A DNA stretch of 64,000 bases. Source: an uncultured Anaerolineae bacterium (GTDB lineage: Bacteria > Chloroflexota > Anaerolineae > Promineifilales > Promineifilaceae). The stretch covers positions 186,001 through 250,000 of the forward strand of contig CAJQMR010000003.1 of assembly GCA_905479495.1 (NCBI GenBank), in the 5' to 3' direction. Of the stretch, positions 54,095-61,963 are shown piece after piece. Numbering within the stretch: position 1 is the stretch's first letter; each line of letters opens with the position of its first letter. Position numbers and translations under genes: made by a program. Below the pieces are notes generated by a model. That model ran no database searches. It saw only the letters and a list, made by a program, of their open reading frames with translations, and was not told the origin of the DNA.

Positions 54095-54832
54095 TTATCC
54101 CGCGATGACTTCGTTTTCGAGTGCGCCAATGCCGTCGATTTCCACGCGCATGACGTCCCCGGCGTAGACGTGGGAGATGCCTTTGGGCGTGCCGGTGTAG
54201 ATGATATCGCCGCGCTGGAGGGTTTTGAATTCGGAGATGTAGGCGATGAGCTGGGCGACGCTGTGGCGCAAATGTTTGGTGTTGCCCTGCTGCTTCAGCT
54301 CGCCGTTGACGTAGGTGCGGACTTCGGTGTTGGTCGGGTCGATCTCATCGGCCGTCACCAGCACAGGCCCCATCGGGCCGAAGGTGTCAAACCCTTTGGC
54401 TTTGACCGGCGGGCGGTAGTAGTTGCCGACAAAGTCGCGCACGGTGCATTCGTTGCCGATGGTGTAGCCGTAGACGTAATTCAGGGCGTCTTCTGCGGGG
54501 ATGTTACGGCCGTTTTGCCCCAGCACCACCACCAGTTCCCCCTCGTAATGCATGTACTCCACGTCTGGGCGAATCACTTTGGCTTTGTGGCCGATGAAGG
54601 TGTTGGGCAATTTGTGGAAGAGCAGCGGGTAATCGGGCACATCTAATTTAAGCTCGGCCGCATGATCGGCGTAACCGAGGGCGACGCCAACGGCCGTACA
54701 GCCGCGCACATCCACCGGCGGCAGCCACATCACGTCGTCCGGGTCGTAGGCGACGGTGCCCACCCAGAGCTGATTGTTTTTGTAGACGGCTTCGTGAATT
54801 TGTCCGTTGTAGGCGAATCGGGCTAACTTCAT
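54095..54832 (-). CDS. hpaG: FAH-family hydrolase/isomerase of meta-cleavage pathway
   Basis: A 245-aa fumarylacetoacetate hydrolase-fold enzyme. The metal/substrate blocks MHYEGELVVVLGQ and GYTIGNECTVRDF and the closing TGTPKGISHV match HpaG-type proteins, which isomerise or decarboxylate intermediates of homoprotocatechuate degradation. The exact reaction is not settled by sequence. It lies directly upstream of hpaE on the minus strand. Confidence 0.85.
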   Translation of the reverse strand: MKLARFAYNGQIHEAVYKNNQLWVGTVAYDPDDVMWLPPVDVRGCTAVGVALGYADHAAELKLDVPDYPLLFHKLPNTFIGHKAKVIRPDVEYMHYEGELVVVLGQNGRNIPAEDALNYVYGYTIGNECTVRDFVGNYYRPPVKAKGFDTFGPMGPVLVTADEIDPTNTEVRTYVNGELKQQGNTKHLRHSVAQLIAYISEFKTLQRGDIIYTGTPKGISHVYAGDVMRVEIDGIGALENEVIAG

Positions 54833-54842
54833 CTTCTCTCCT

Positions 54843-54928
54843 TAATGATTTATCCGCAGATTTCGCAGATTGACGCAGATTTTTTTAATTTCTAATCTGC
54901 GTCAATCTGCGTTAATCTGTGGATTAAA
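54843..54928. repeat. ATCTGCG-family inverted repeat
   Basis: ATCCGCAGATTTCGCAGATT and ATCTGCGTCAATCTGCGT form complementary arms made of reiterated ATCTGCG words, between two minus-strand genes. Confidence 0.75.
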
Positions 54929-55796
54929 CTCTGTACCAGTTGGCAACGGCCGTTTCCAGCTCGTTCCCCGTAAATTCAGTTTCGATTTGCTGCATGATGG
55001 CGTCTACCTCGGCGGGCTTAGCGGCAAGTTCGCTGCCGCTAAGCTGTAAATCGTAAGCAGAGCCGCTGGGCGTGAGCAGGGTGTTGACGGGCAGGATGTG
55101 GTGGTGGCGGTGCTGGAGCAGGTGTTGGTAAACGGCCGTGTATATTCCCGGATCGTACGCCGAGAAGTCAGACTTTTCTGAAAAGTCTGACTTCTTAATG
55201 AGCTGAAGCCGCTGACCCAGCCGGGCGACCTCTTGCCAGATGGCGTGCAGCACGTTGGGCGGCGCGTCTTTGGTCTCGTTTTGGTGCTGGGGGTTGACGA
55301 TGCTTTTTTCACGGGCGGCTTCGATGTGACGGCGTACGCTGGCGGAAGGCACGGGCACGACAAACAGCGTCCGCGCGCTGCGCAGACTGGCTTCGATGGC
55401 GTCGTCAGTTGACTGAACCAGCTCGATGAGGCGGTTGCCGATGAGGGGCGTCTCGCCGATGAGCAGCCGGTTACCGTGTTGATGACGGGTGTACCAATGG
55501 TGAACGGCCGTTCGCGCCCACAGCCCCACCGCTTTACGAATGGCGGGATGGGTGACGCCGTTACTTTCGGGATATTTTTGCAGGAGAACGGCCGTTTCAA
55601 ATGGCGCTCTGGCTAAATCCCACTGCAATAAATCCACCGTGCGCCCCGCCTGCTGCGCCAGCAAAACCAGCTGCTGGATGAGCAAGCTTTTCCCCGTTCC
55701 CGGCAGTCCGGCCAGAAAAACCAGCCGCTGCTCGGTGACAAGCTGCTGGAAGGTGGTGTAGATATTGGAATCGGTTGGTAGGATGATGTCTGACAT
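54924..55796 (-). CDS. P-loop ATPase-like protein of unknown function, paralogue 2
   Basis: A 290-aa protein with a Walker A motif GLPGTGKSLLIQQ (about residues 30-42) and long stretches shared with the 424-aa protein encoded at 56542-57816 (AIRKAVGLWAR, PLIGNRLIELV, FVVPVPS, PPNVL). It is shorter and lacks that protein's C-terminal domain. A 31-base palindrome (55164-55194) is read in frame and adds KKSDFSEKSDFS, absent from the paralogue. Its function is unknown. Placement among aromatic degradation genes suggests a linked accessory role. Confidence 0.8.
   Translation of the reverse strand: MSDIILPTDSNIYTTFQQLVTEQRLVFLAGLPGTGKSLLIQQLVLLAQQAGRTVDLLQWDLARAPFETAVLLQKYPESNGVTHPAIRKAVGLWARTAVHHWYTRHQHGNRLLIGETPLIGNRLIELVQSTDDAIEASLRSARTLFVVPVPSASVRRHIEAAREKSIVNPQHQNETKDAPPNVLHAIWQEVARLGQRLQLIKKSDFSEKSDFSAYDPGIYTAVYQHLLQHRHHHILPVNTLLTPSGSAYDLQLSGSELAAKPAEVDAIMQQIETEFTGNELETAVANWYRV
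55164..55194. repeat. 31-bp in-frame palindrome
   Basis: GAAGTCAGACTTTTC (55164-55178), one centre base, then its exact complement (55180-55194), inside the P-loop gene and missing from its paralogue. Confidence 0.9.
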
Positions 55797-55797
55797 A

Positions 55798-55885
55798 AAA
55801 AGGTAATTGGGTAATTGGGTAATTGAGTAATTGGCGAGGCAGCCGCGCTGCCAAATTACCTAATTACTCACTTACTCAATTACGC
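55798..55885. repeat. GGTAATTGG-family inverted repeat
   Basis: Repeated GGTAATTGGGTAATT words and the complementary AATTACCTAATTACTC arm enclose a GC-rich centre GGCAGCCGCGCTGCC. Between minus-strand genes. A similar repeat lies at 60193-60258. Confidence 0.8.
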
Positions 55886-55886
55886 T

Positions 55887-56441
55887 TTATTCTGGCATGG
55901 GCACGCCCAAAACCAGCAGGCGGTTGCGTTTGAAGGTGTCGATCATTTCTGCGGCCGTTTTTTGGGCGGCTTCTCCCATGAGCAAACTGGGCTGGCCGCC
56001 TTCAAACTTGTCGCAGACGTATTTGTGTGCGTCGTACATGATGGCAAAGGCCTGGCGGAAATTTTGTACCGCCAGGGCCAGTTCCTCCGGTGGATTGGCA
56101 AACAGGGGCTTGAGCTGACGCATTGTTTTTTTCACCAGGAAGTCGTGATCCTGGGCCCACATGCCGCTGAACCCTTCGCTGGCTTCAAACATGTTGGGCC
56201 GCACGTAGCCATCATAAGCCGCTTGGGAGAAACCACCCGTGAGCTTGAAGGTAACGGAGACACCCCACATCAGGTAGGTAGCTTCTTCGATGGTGGCACG
56301 CGCTGCGACGAGATCATCCGCGTCTACCTGCTTTTGCAGCTTGTCGCAAATGAGAATGAGCGACTGCACGTAGGCAAAAAAGAGATGATGCCCCAGCTGC
56401 CAGCGCTGCCGCGCGTGATCCAATTCTTGCATGTTTAACAT
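55887..56441 (-). CDS. small helical protein of unknown function
   Basis: A 184-aa protein predicted almost entirely alpha-helical, with hydrophobic repeats (HHLFFAYVQSLILIC, FAIMYDAHKYV). No signal peptide, membrane helix or known motif. It lies between two paralogous P-loop genes, with a 15-bp inverted repeat upstream. ATG 56441 has a GGAG site. An earlier ATG at 56489 lies inside that inverted repeat. It may be a partner of the P-loop proteins. Confidence 0.7.
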   Translation of the reverse strand: MLNMQELDHARQRWQLGHHLFFAYVQSLILICDKLQKQVDADDLVAARATIEEATYLMWGVSVTFKLTGGFSQAAYDGYVRPNMFEASEGFSGMWAQDHDFLVKKTMRQLKPLFANPPEELALAVQNFRQAFAIMYDAHKYVCDKFEGGQPSLLMGEAAQKTAAEMIDTFKRNRLLVLGVPMPE

Positions 56442-56451
56442 GACTTTCTCC

Positions 56452-56503
56452 ATTTTCCCGGAAACTGCTTTTGGTGATATTGGTAACAAGTTTCCGGGAA
56501 AAT
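56452..56503. promoter_or_regulatory. 15-bp perfect inverted repeat
   Basis: ATTTTCCCGGAAACT (56452-56466) and its exact complement (56489-56503). It lies just upstream of the helical protein's start on the minus strand and may be an operator, terminator or RNA processing hairpin. Confidence 0.65.
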
Positions 56504-56541
56504 TTCGCGGTAAGAAACCGCGGCTACAAAAATACGGCCAA

Positions 56542-57816
56542 TCAAATATCGAATTGCCGCAGGCTGGTTTCTAAAGCAATGCGCAGTAAGGGCAGCTCGA
56601 TGACGGTGAGCGTGAGCGGTGGTTTTTGCAGATCGGCCATGACGTTGCGATAGGCCAGCAGCAGCCCGTGCAAGAAGGCCAGCCCGCTTTGCTCGCTGGT
56701 GCGGCTGACGTTGAAATAGCTGTCATACACGTCGAACTTGTGGACATTGGCCAGGCTAACGGCCGTTTCCACTTCCAGCGTTTCCAAGGCCTCATCCAAT
56801 GCCTGAATGAGCGTGTCCGGGGCCACATCCAGCGGCAGGTTGATGATGGCTTGCAGGGCGGTGCGCTGAACGGCCGTTAAGACAGTTTCTTCCGGCGAAC
56901 CAGGCAGCGTGTCTGGCAGGGGCAGCCGCAATTCTGGGCCAGCATCCGGCGGCTTGGGATTGTCGGTGATGAGCGCATGCCAATTTTGTACCAGTTCTGC
57001 CAGTTCGGCATAAGAATATTGGCTCTCTACCTGGCTCATCGTTTGGTTGGCTTCTTTTGCCGAGGGCACCAACGTGCCTGCCAGCACTGCCAAATCATAA
57101 ACGGAGCGAGACGGCCGTAACACCTGGTCAATCAGCAGCAGCTTGGTAGGGCGATGTTGCAGCAGCGCCTCAAACACGCCGCCGTAAATATATGGATTGT
57201 ACGGCGTTTGCGGGCTTGCTTTGGTGAGGCCAATTTGCCGGGCCAGCCGGTTGACTTCCTGCCACATCAGCTGCAAAACGTTAGGCGGCGCATCCAACTT
57301 TTCCTGCTCATTTTGCGGATCGGCAATGGTGCGGGCGCGGGTGGTTTCAATGACCTCACGCACTTCCCAAGAAGGCACAGGCACCACAAACAGCGTCTGC
57401 TCACTGGTCAGCACCGTTTCGGCGGCATCATCCGTGGGTTCTACCAGCTCGATAAGCCGGTTGCCGATGAGGGGCAGTTCGCCGATGAGCAGTTGGTTGG
57501 GGACGGGGTGCTTCTCGTGCCATTCCTGCACCGCCTGCCGTGCCCATAGCCCTACCGCTTTGCGGATAGCCGGGTCGGTGACGCCGTCGATTTCGGGATA
57601 TTTACTTATGTTAACTTCAGTCTCAAACGGCCGTCGCGCCAAATTGTAGCGCAGCAAATGTACTTCCCGTCCGGCCTCGCTGGCAATGAGCGCCATTTGC
57701 TGGATGAGCAGGCTTTTGCCCACACCAGGAATACCGGTAACAAAGATCATGCGCTTGTTTTGCACAATCTCTTTAACCACTTTATATAAATTGGATGAGA
57801 TTGGAATGACGAGCAT
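56542..57816 (-). CDS. P-loop ATPase-like protein of unknown function, paralogue 1
   Basis: A 424-aa protein with Walker A GIPGVGKSLLIQQM (about residues 26-39), then FVTGIPG-like core and blocks shared with paralogue 2 (AIRKAVGLWAR, PLIGNRLIELV, FVVPVPS). The C-terminal 150 residues (from about 275, LRLPLPDTLPGS) are unique and helical. No sensor or Walker B pattern could be assigned with confidence. Paralogous duplication and the intervening helical gene suggest a small unknown system. Confidence 0.82.
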   Translation of the reverse strand: MLVIPISSNLYKVVKEIVQNKRMIFVTGIPGVGKSLLIQQMALIASEAGREVHLLRYNLARRPFETEVNISKYPEIDGVTDPAIRKAVGLWARQAVQEWHEKHPVPNQLLIGELPLIGNRLIELVEPTDDAAETVLTSEQTLFVVPVPSWEVREVIETTRARTIADPQNEQEKLDAPPNVLQLMWQEVNRLARQIGLTKASPQTPYNPYIYGGVFEALLQHRPTKLLLIDQVLRPSRSVYDLAVLAGTLVPSAKEANQTMSQVESQYSYAELAELVQNWHALITDNPKPPDAGPELRLPLPDTLPGSPEETVLTAVQRTALQAIINLPLDVAPDTLIQALDEALETLEVETAVSLANVHKFDVYDSYFNVSRTSEQSGLAFLHGLLLAYRNVMADLQKPPLTLTVIELPLLRIALETSLRQFDI

Positions 57817-57864
57817 CTTGTTTCCTAAATAAATAATTGGAGACTGATAAACATAGGTGAAAAA

Positions 57865-58479
57865 TTAGTGTAAATCAGCGTTCAGCTGCATCCCATTCTC
57901 CCTTTCAGTGACGTGGAGGTTGAGGTTAGCAAGCAAACCGCGTGCCATATGTACGGCCGTTTCCGTATAAAATCGATACCCCAGCCATTTCTCCAACAAG
58001 GCGAGCTGTTCTGCCGTTGTGTAGCCAAACCAGCCACCCACTGTCGCCAGGCCAAAAGGCGTGTAGCGCCAAAGTTTGTCTGCATCTTTCACCAGTGAGT
58101 CGTTTAACCCAAGCGATGCCTGGCGCGTATCGTGCCCATCAATGATGGCTGTGATGGGTGCAATTTGTTCGGCCGTCCAACCCAATCCTGCCAAAATTTC
58201 GCTGGCAAGGCGCACCCCTTCCGTCTCGTGCTGGCGACGCAGCTCCGGGTAGCGCATGTTGGGGCCAAACGATAGCAACTGCTTGTCGTCCGGCACCGTA
58301 CTCCAGCCTACATCGTGCAGCAGCAGGGCGGGCAGCACAATCTCGGCATCGGCTGCTGGGTGCAGCGCCAGCAGCTGTTGGGCAAACGCATAGCAATACC
58401 AGGTGTGCCGCTCGTTGCTGCGCGTTTGTAGAAACAGCCGTGCCGCCTGCCAGATGGGTTGGTGGTGTGGTTCAATCAT
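57865..58479 (-). CDS. HD-domain phosphohydrolase
   Basis: A 204-aa metal-dependent phosphohydrolase. The HD signature LLHDVGW is near residue 53, with further ligands HETEGV, DGHDT and KDADKLWR at the expected spacing. HD proteins hydrolyse nucleotides or related phosphoesters. The substrate is unknown. It lies between the P-loop gene and the TPP enzyme gene in the same direction. Confidence 0.85.
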   Translation of the reverse strand: MIEPHHQPIWQAARLFLQTRSNERHTWYCYAFAQQLLALHPAADAEIVLPALLLHDVGWSTVPDDKQLLSFGPNMRYPELRRQHETEGVRLASEILAGLGWTAEQIAPITAIIDGHDTRQASLGLNDSLVKDADKLWRYTPFGLATVGGWFGYTTAEQLALLEKWLGYRFYTETAVHMARGLLANLNLHVTERENGMQLNADLH

Positions 58480-58481
58480 TA

Positions 58482-58555
58482 TCAGTAACCAGTTTTCAGT
58501 AGGTCAGTACTCAGTTTGTTTTTACTGATTACTGAAAACTGACCCACTGATTACT
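58482..58555. repeat. CAGTAACCAGT-family inverted repeat
   Basis: Words such as CAGTAACCAGTTTTCAGT and ACTGATTACTGAAAACTG form inverted arms between minus-strand genes. Related to 52393-52461. Confidence 0.8.
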
Positions 58556-60176
58556 ATCTCACCTTCGGTAATTTACGGAACCGATCCACGCTGGGCATAT
58601 CGCCCACGGGCACTTCAATAACGGTGGGCAGGTCGGTTTGCCGCCCTTGCTGGATGGCGTGGCGCAGTTCAGCAGGCGAGGTGGCCCGCAGCCCTTGCGC
58701 CCCAAATGATTCGGCCAGTTTCACAAAATCCGGGTTGTGCAAATCGGTGGCGATGACCCGGTTGCCGTACAAATTTTTCTGCATTTGCTGCACGTTGCCG
58801 TACTGGTTGTTGTTGAAGACGATGGTGATGAGGCCGATATGATGCTGAACGGCCGTTGCCAATTCCTGCACAGCAAACATGAAGCCACCATCCCCGGCCA
58901 CGCTAATCACCGGCACGTCCGGCTTAGCCACTTTCACGCCCAAGCCAGTCGGAAAACCATAACCCAGCGTGCCCATGTAACCCGTCGAAATGTAGGTACG
59001 GGGATGGTAAACCGGATACACAATCCGGCTGACAAACCCCACCTGGGTCAGCTCATCGACAAAAATGCCGTCCTCGCCGAGCTCTTCGCGAATGACGTTG
59101 AGGTAGCTTTTTTGTGGTTCTAGATAGGCGGTTTGTTGCTCCCAATTAGATTTGAGCGCCAGCAGTTCGGCTTCGCGGCTGTCGCGATGGCGGTTGTGGG
59201 CGGCAGTGCGCTCTAGCAGCAAGGGCAGCGTCTCCTCGGCGCGGGCGGTGATGGCAATGTCGGGCGTATGGAACAAATCGTGCGTGTCTGGGTCGATGTC
59301 GATTTTGATGAGAGTCATCTGGTCATCGACGCCCCAGCTTTTGAGGGGAATACGGCCGTGTGTGCCAATGAGCAGTACCGCGTCGGTCGTTTTCCACAGT
59401 TCGTGGGCAGGTGGCAGATGGAGGCTGAGGTAGGAACGGCCGTCCATGATGCCCATGCCGGTGCGGTAACCCACGACAGGTGCTTCCAGCATCGTGGCCA
59501 ACTGGCGTACCTCGGCGCTCACGTTTTGTGCGCCGCTGCCGACGAAAATGAGCGGCCGTTTGGCCTGGCCCAATGTTTTGGCGGCTTGTTCGATTAAGTC
59601 AAGGTCTGGTTGGGGATACACAACGGGAGCAGGGCGGGCGGCCAGCTCGACGGCACCACGTTCGGCCAGAACATCCATCGGTATTTCGACAGCGACGGGT
59701 CGGGGACGGCCGTTTTCCAGTTCGGCAAAAGCAGCATGGAGCAAACCGGGCACGTCGGCGGCGCTGGTGGCCCGTTCGGCCCATTTGGTGAGGCCGCGCA
59801 AAATGGCCAGCTGGTCGGGAATCTCGTGCAGGACGCCTTTGCCCTGGCCAATTTGTTTGGTAGGAATTTGCCCGGTGAGGCAGAGGATGGGGGCGTTGAG
59901 GCCATACGCCGTGGCCAGGGCAGCGCTGGCGTTGAGCAAGCCAGGGCCGGGCACCACGTTGAAGACGCTGATCTCGCCAGTGGCCAGCGCGTAGCCCAGC
60001 GCCATGTAGCCTGCGCCCTGCTCGTGCCGCGTGTGAATGACGCGAATCTGGTCCTGGGCGTCGTAGAGGGCGTTGTACAGCCAGTCGTTTTGCACGCCGG
60101 GCAGGCCAAACAGGGTGTGGATGTTGTGGGTGATGAGGGTTTTTACGGCCGTTTCGCCGCCGGTGAGTAGGGTCAT
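58554..60176 (-). CDS. thiamine diphosphate-dependent enzyme (acetolactate synthase-like)
   Basis: A 540-aa TPP enzyme. The N-terminal catalytic Glu is in RHEQGAGYMA, and the C-terminal cofactor motif GDGGFMFAVQELATAV ends with the NNNQYGN pair (GDG-x-NN). The layout fits acetolactate synthases, benzoylformate decarboxylases or other 2-oxoacid-metabolising enzymes. In an aromatic-acid cluster a decarboxylase role is attractive but not shown. ATG 60176 is used. The frame upstream to 60371 passes through inverted repeats. Confidence 0.88.
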   Translation of the reverse strand: MTLLTGGETAVKTLITHNIHTLFGLPGVQNDWLYNALYDAQDQIRVIHTRHEQGAGYMALGYALATGEISVFNVVPGPGLLNASAALATAYGLNAPILCLTGQIPTKQIGQGKGVLHEIPDQLAILRGLTKWAERATSAADVPGLLHAAFAELENGRPRPVAVEIPMDVLAERGAVELAARPAPVVYPQPDLDLIEQAAKTLGQAKRPLIFVGSGAQNVSAEVRQLATMLEAPVVGYRTGMGIMDGRSYLSLHLPPAHELWKTTDAVLLIGTHGRIPLKSWGVDDQMTLIKIDIDPDTHDLFHTPDIAITARAEETLPLLLERTAAHNRHRDSREAELLALKSNWEQQTAYLEPQKSYLNVIREELGEDGIFVDELTQVGFVSRIVYPVYHPRTYISTGYMGTLGYGFPTGLGVKVAKPDVPVISVAGDGGFMFAVQELATAVQHHIGLITIVFNNNQYGNVQQMQKNLYGNRVIATDLHNPDFVKLAESFGAQGLRATSPAELRHAIQQGRQTDLPTVIEVPVGDMPSVDRFRKLPKVR

Positions 60177-60192
60177 AGTGAGTTGCAGTCGG

Positions 60193-60258
60193 GTATTGGG
60201 TAATTTGGTAATTGAGTCATTGGCGAATTTTGTGGGAACCAATGACTCAATTACGCGA
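60193..60258. repeat. GGTAATTGA-family repeat
   Basis: GGGTAATTTGGTAATTGAGTCA and the complementary TGACTCAATTAC form arms upstream of the TPP enzyme gene. Related to 55798-55885. Confidence 0.7.
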
Positions 60259-60337
60259 TACGGTTCAGTTGGTTCATTGTACCGGAGGGCGGGGAATTGC
60301 GAAATGGAAAAAAGTGCCTGTGGTTGGTACTTTTTTC

Positions 60338-60410
60338 TTTTTATACGAAGGGAAAAGAGAGGAAGAAACAAAGAATTTCACCTTTGTTCCTTTGTGTCTT
60401 CGTATAAAAA
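60338..60410. repeat. 13-bp inverted repeat with purine-rich arm
   Basis: TTTTTATACGAAG (60338-60350) and its exact complement (60398-60410) flank imperfectly complementary purine/pyrimidine words. Confidence 0.75.
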
Positions 60411-60434
60411 TTGGAGCGACCCAGATGAGATTGC

Positions 60435-60629
60435 TTATTCGGGACGTTTATAGGTAACCTGATCGAGCGAATCGACGGCAAAGACGTAGAGCCTGTGCAG
60501 CACCTCGTTGCCAGTGTTGCGCAGGCCATGCGGCGCATCGCCGGGGATGAAGACAAGCGATCCGGGTTGCAAAGCGTATTCCTCGCCGGAAATTTGGACC
60601 ACGCCCTGGCCAGCCAAAATGGTGTACAC
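60435..60629 (-). pseudogene. truncated cupin-domain gene
   Basis: Sixty-four codons encode the C-terminal part of a cupin barrel (GQGVVQISGEEYALQPGSLVFIPGDAPHGLRNTG). The N-terminal strands and first metal motif with its His residues are missing. An in-frame TAG lies two codons before the apparent GTG start, where intact genes would continue. It therefore looks like a 3' remnant cut by a rearrangement at about 60630-60635. Confidence 0.7.
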
Positions 60630-60863
60630 CGCCTAAACAGCCATTAAGCCACATCTCAGACGTTACCTTTTTCCTCGATCCAACACTTACTAGGCGTGGG
60701 TGGGTCCTATAGGAACGTTTAGGGAGCAATGAGGTGTGAAGCGTCATCTATACGCGTCAGGTTGCCTCTTTCTAGCAACATCATTTGCCCCAAATCTTAC
60801 CAACCACCCATGTTTCTGGTTATCGATGACCGTCTTAATAATCCAAAGTAAAAGGGAGATCTT

Positions 60864-61892
60864 ATGAATCAGACATATAAATTACCCCACCCCATCCGCA
60901 CATTGGTTGTTTTTACAGCCTTCATGCTACTGCTTCTTGTCACCTCAGTCACTGCTTCAGCCCAAACCAGTGACTGTTCTACCAACTGCATACGAGTTTT
61001 TAACATCAGGATGTACAACCAGGGCGATAAAATTACGGGTCTGATCACTTTTGTTGATGAAAATGGTGGCCGAATCTTTGGGGCTGTGGCCCATGCCACC
61101 TGGACGCTGCCGGACGGCTCCGTCATCGACCAATACGATACGATTGGGGTTCGGGGTCGGGGGCAATTCACCTTGTATCCGACGGCATCTGGCCTTTACA
61201 CGTTAACGGCCGTTGACGTAACCAAAACTGGCTACACATTTGATCCGGCGAACAGCACCATGTTGTCCAACAGTGTTACCTTTACGGCACCTTCGCAAAA
61301 TCAAGCGCCAACGGCAGTTGCCTCTGCCGACGTCTCATCTGGCCCTGCACCCTTAACCGTCAATTTTAGTTCCGCCGGGTCAACCGACCCCGATGGCACG
61401 TTGGCGGCCTATGCCTGGGACTTTGGCGATGGTGGCAGCTCAACGGCCGTTAATCCCAGCCACAGCTACAACACAGCCGGTTCCTACACAGCAACGCTCA
61501 CCGTCACCGACAACGAGGGAGCCACAGCCACCGCTTCGCTGACCATCACAGCCACGGAAAATAACAGCACAGCTTGCTCAGTTAATTGCCTTCAGGTGTT
61601 TAGCATCAAAATGTATGATTTTGGTGCCCAGATATCGGGTCATGTCGTTGTTGTTGATGAGAATGTTGGCCGGATTTTCGGTGCGGTTGTGCACGCTGTT
61701 TGGACAAAGCCAGATGGCTCCACAGTGGATCTTTATGATGTTATTGGCGTGCGGGGTCGTGCAGAATTCCCGCTTTATGCGACCGCATCAGGCCAATACA
61801 CCTTAACTGTGGTTGGCATTACCAAAGATGGCTACACGTTTGATGCCGCGAACAGTTCTCTCCTGTCGTCAAACATCACGATTGTTCGCTAA
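60864..61892 (+). CDS. secreted protein: duplicated domain around a PKD domain
   Basis: A 342-aa exported protein with a signal peptide (about 1-33). Two homologous domains (about 38-135 and 236-342, both with NIRMY or SIKMY, GRIFGAV, and GVRGR) flank a PKD domain (about 145-230; AYAWDFGDGG and GSYTATLTVTDNEG). Each outer domain starts with a Cys pair. Extracellular binding or adhesion is plausible. AAGGGAG precedes the ATG. Confidence 0.88.
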   Translation: MNQTYKLPHPIRTLVVFTAFMLLLLVTSVTASAQTSDCSTNCIRVFNIRMYNQGDKITGLITFVDENGGRIFGAVAHATWTLPDGSVIDQYDTIGVRGRGQFTLYPTASGLYTLTAVDVTKTGYTFDPANSTMLSNSVTFTAPSQNQAPTAVASADVSSGPAPLTVNFSSAGSTDPDGTLAAYAWDFGDGGSSTAVNPSHSYNTAGSYTATLTVTDNEGATATASLTITATENNSTACSVNCLQVFSIKMYDFGAQISGHVVVVDENVGRIFGAVVHAVWTKPDGSTVDLYDVIGVRGRAEFPLYATASGQYTLTVVGITKDGYTFDAANSSLLSSNITIVR

Positions 61893-61921
61893 TTTGCCAA
61901 AAGAATTGGCAGAATAAAACA

Positions 61922-61956
61922 AAACCCCACATCCTGGTTTTCAGGATGTGGGGTTT
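61922..61956. terminator. bidirectional rho-independent terminator
   Basis: AAACCCCACATCCTG (61922-61936) pairs exactly with 61942-61956 around GTTTT. It sits between convergent genes. Confidence 0.93.
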
Positions 61957-61963
61957 GCTAGAG

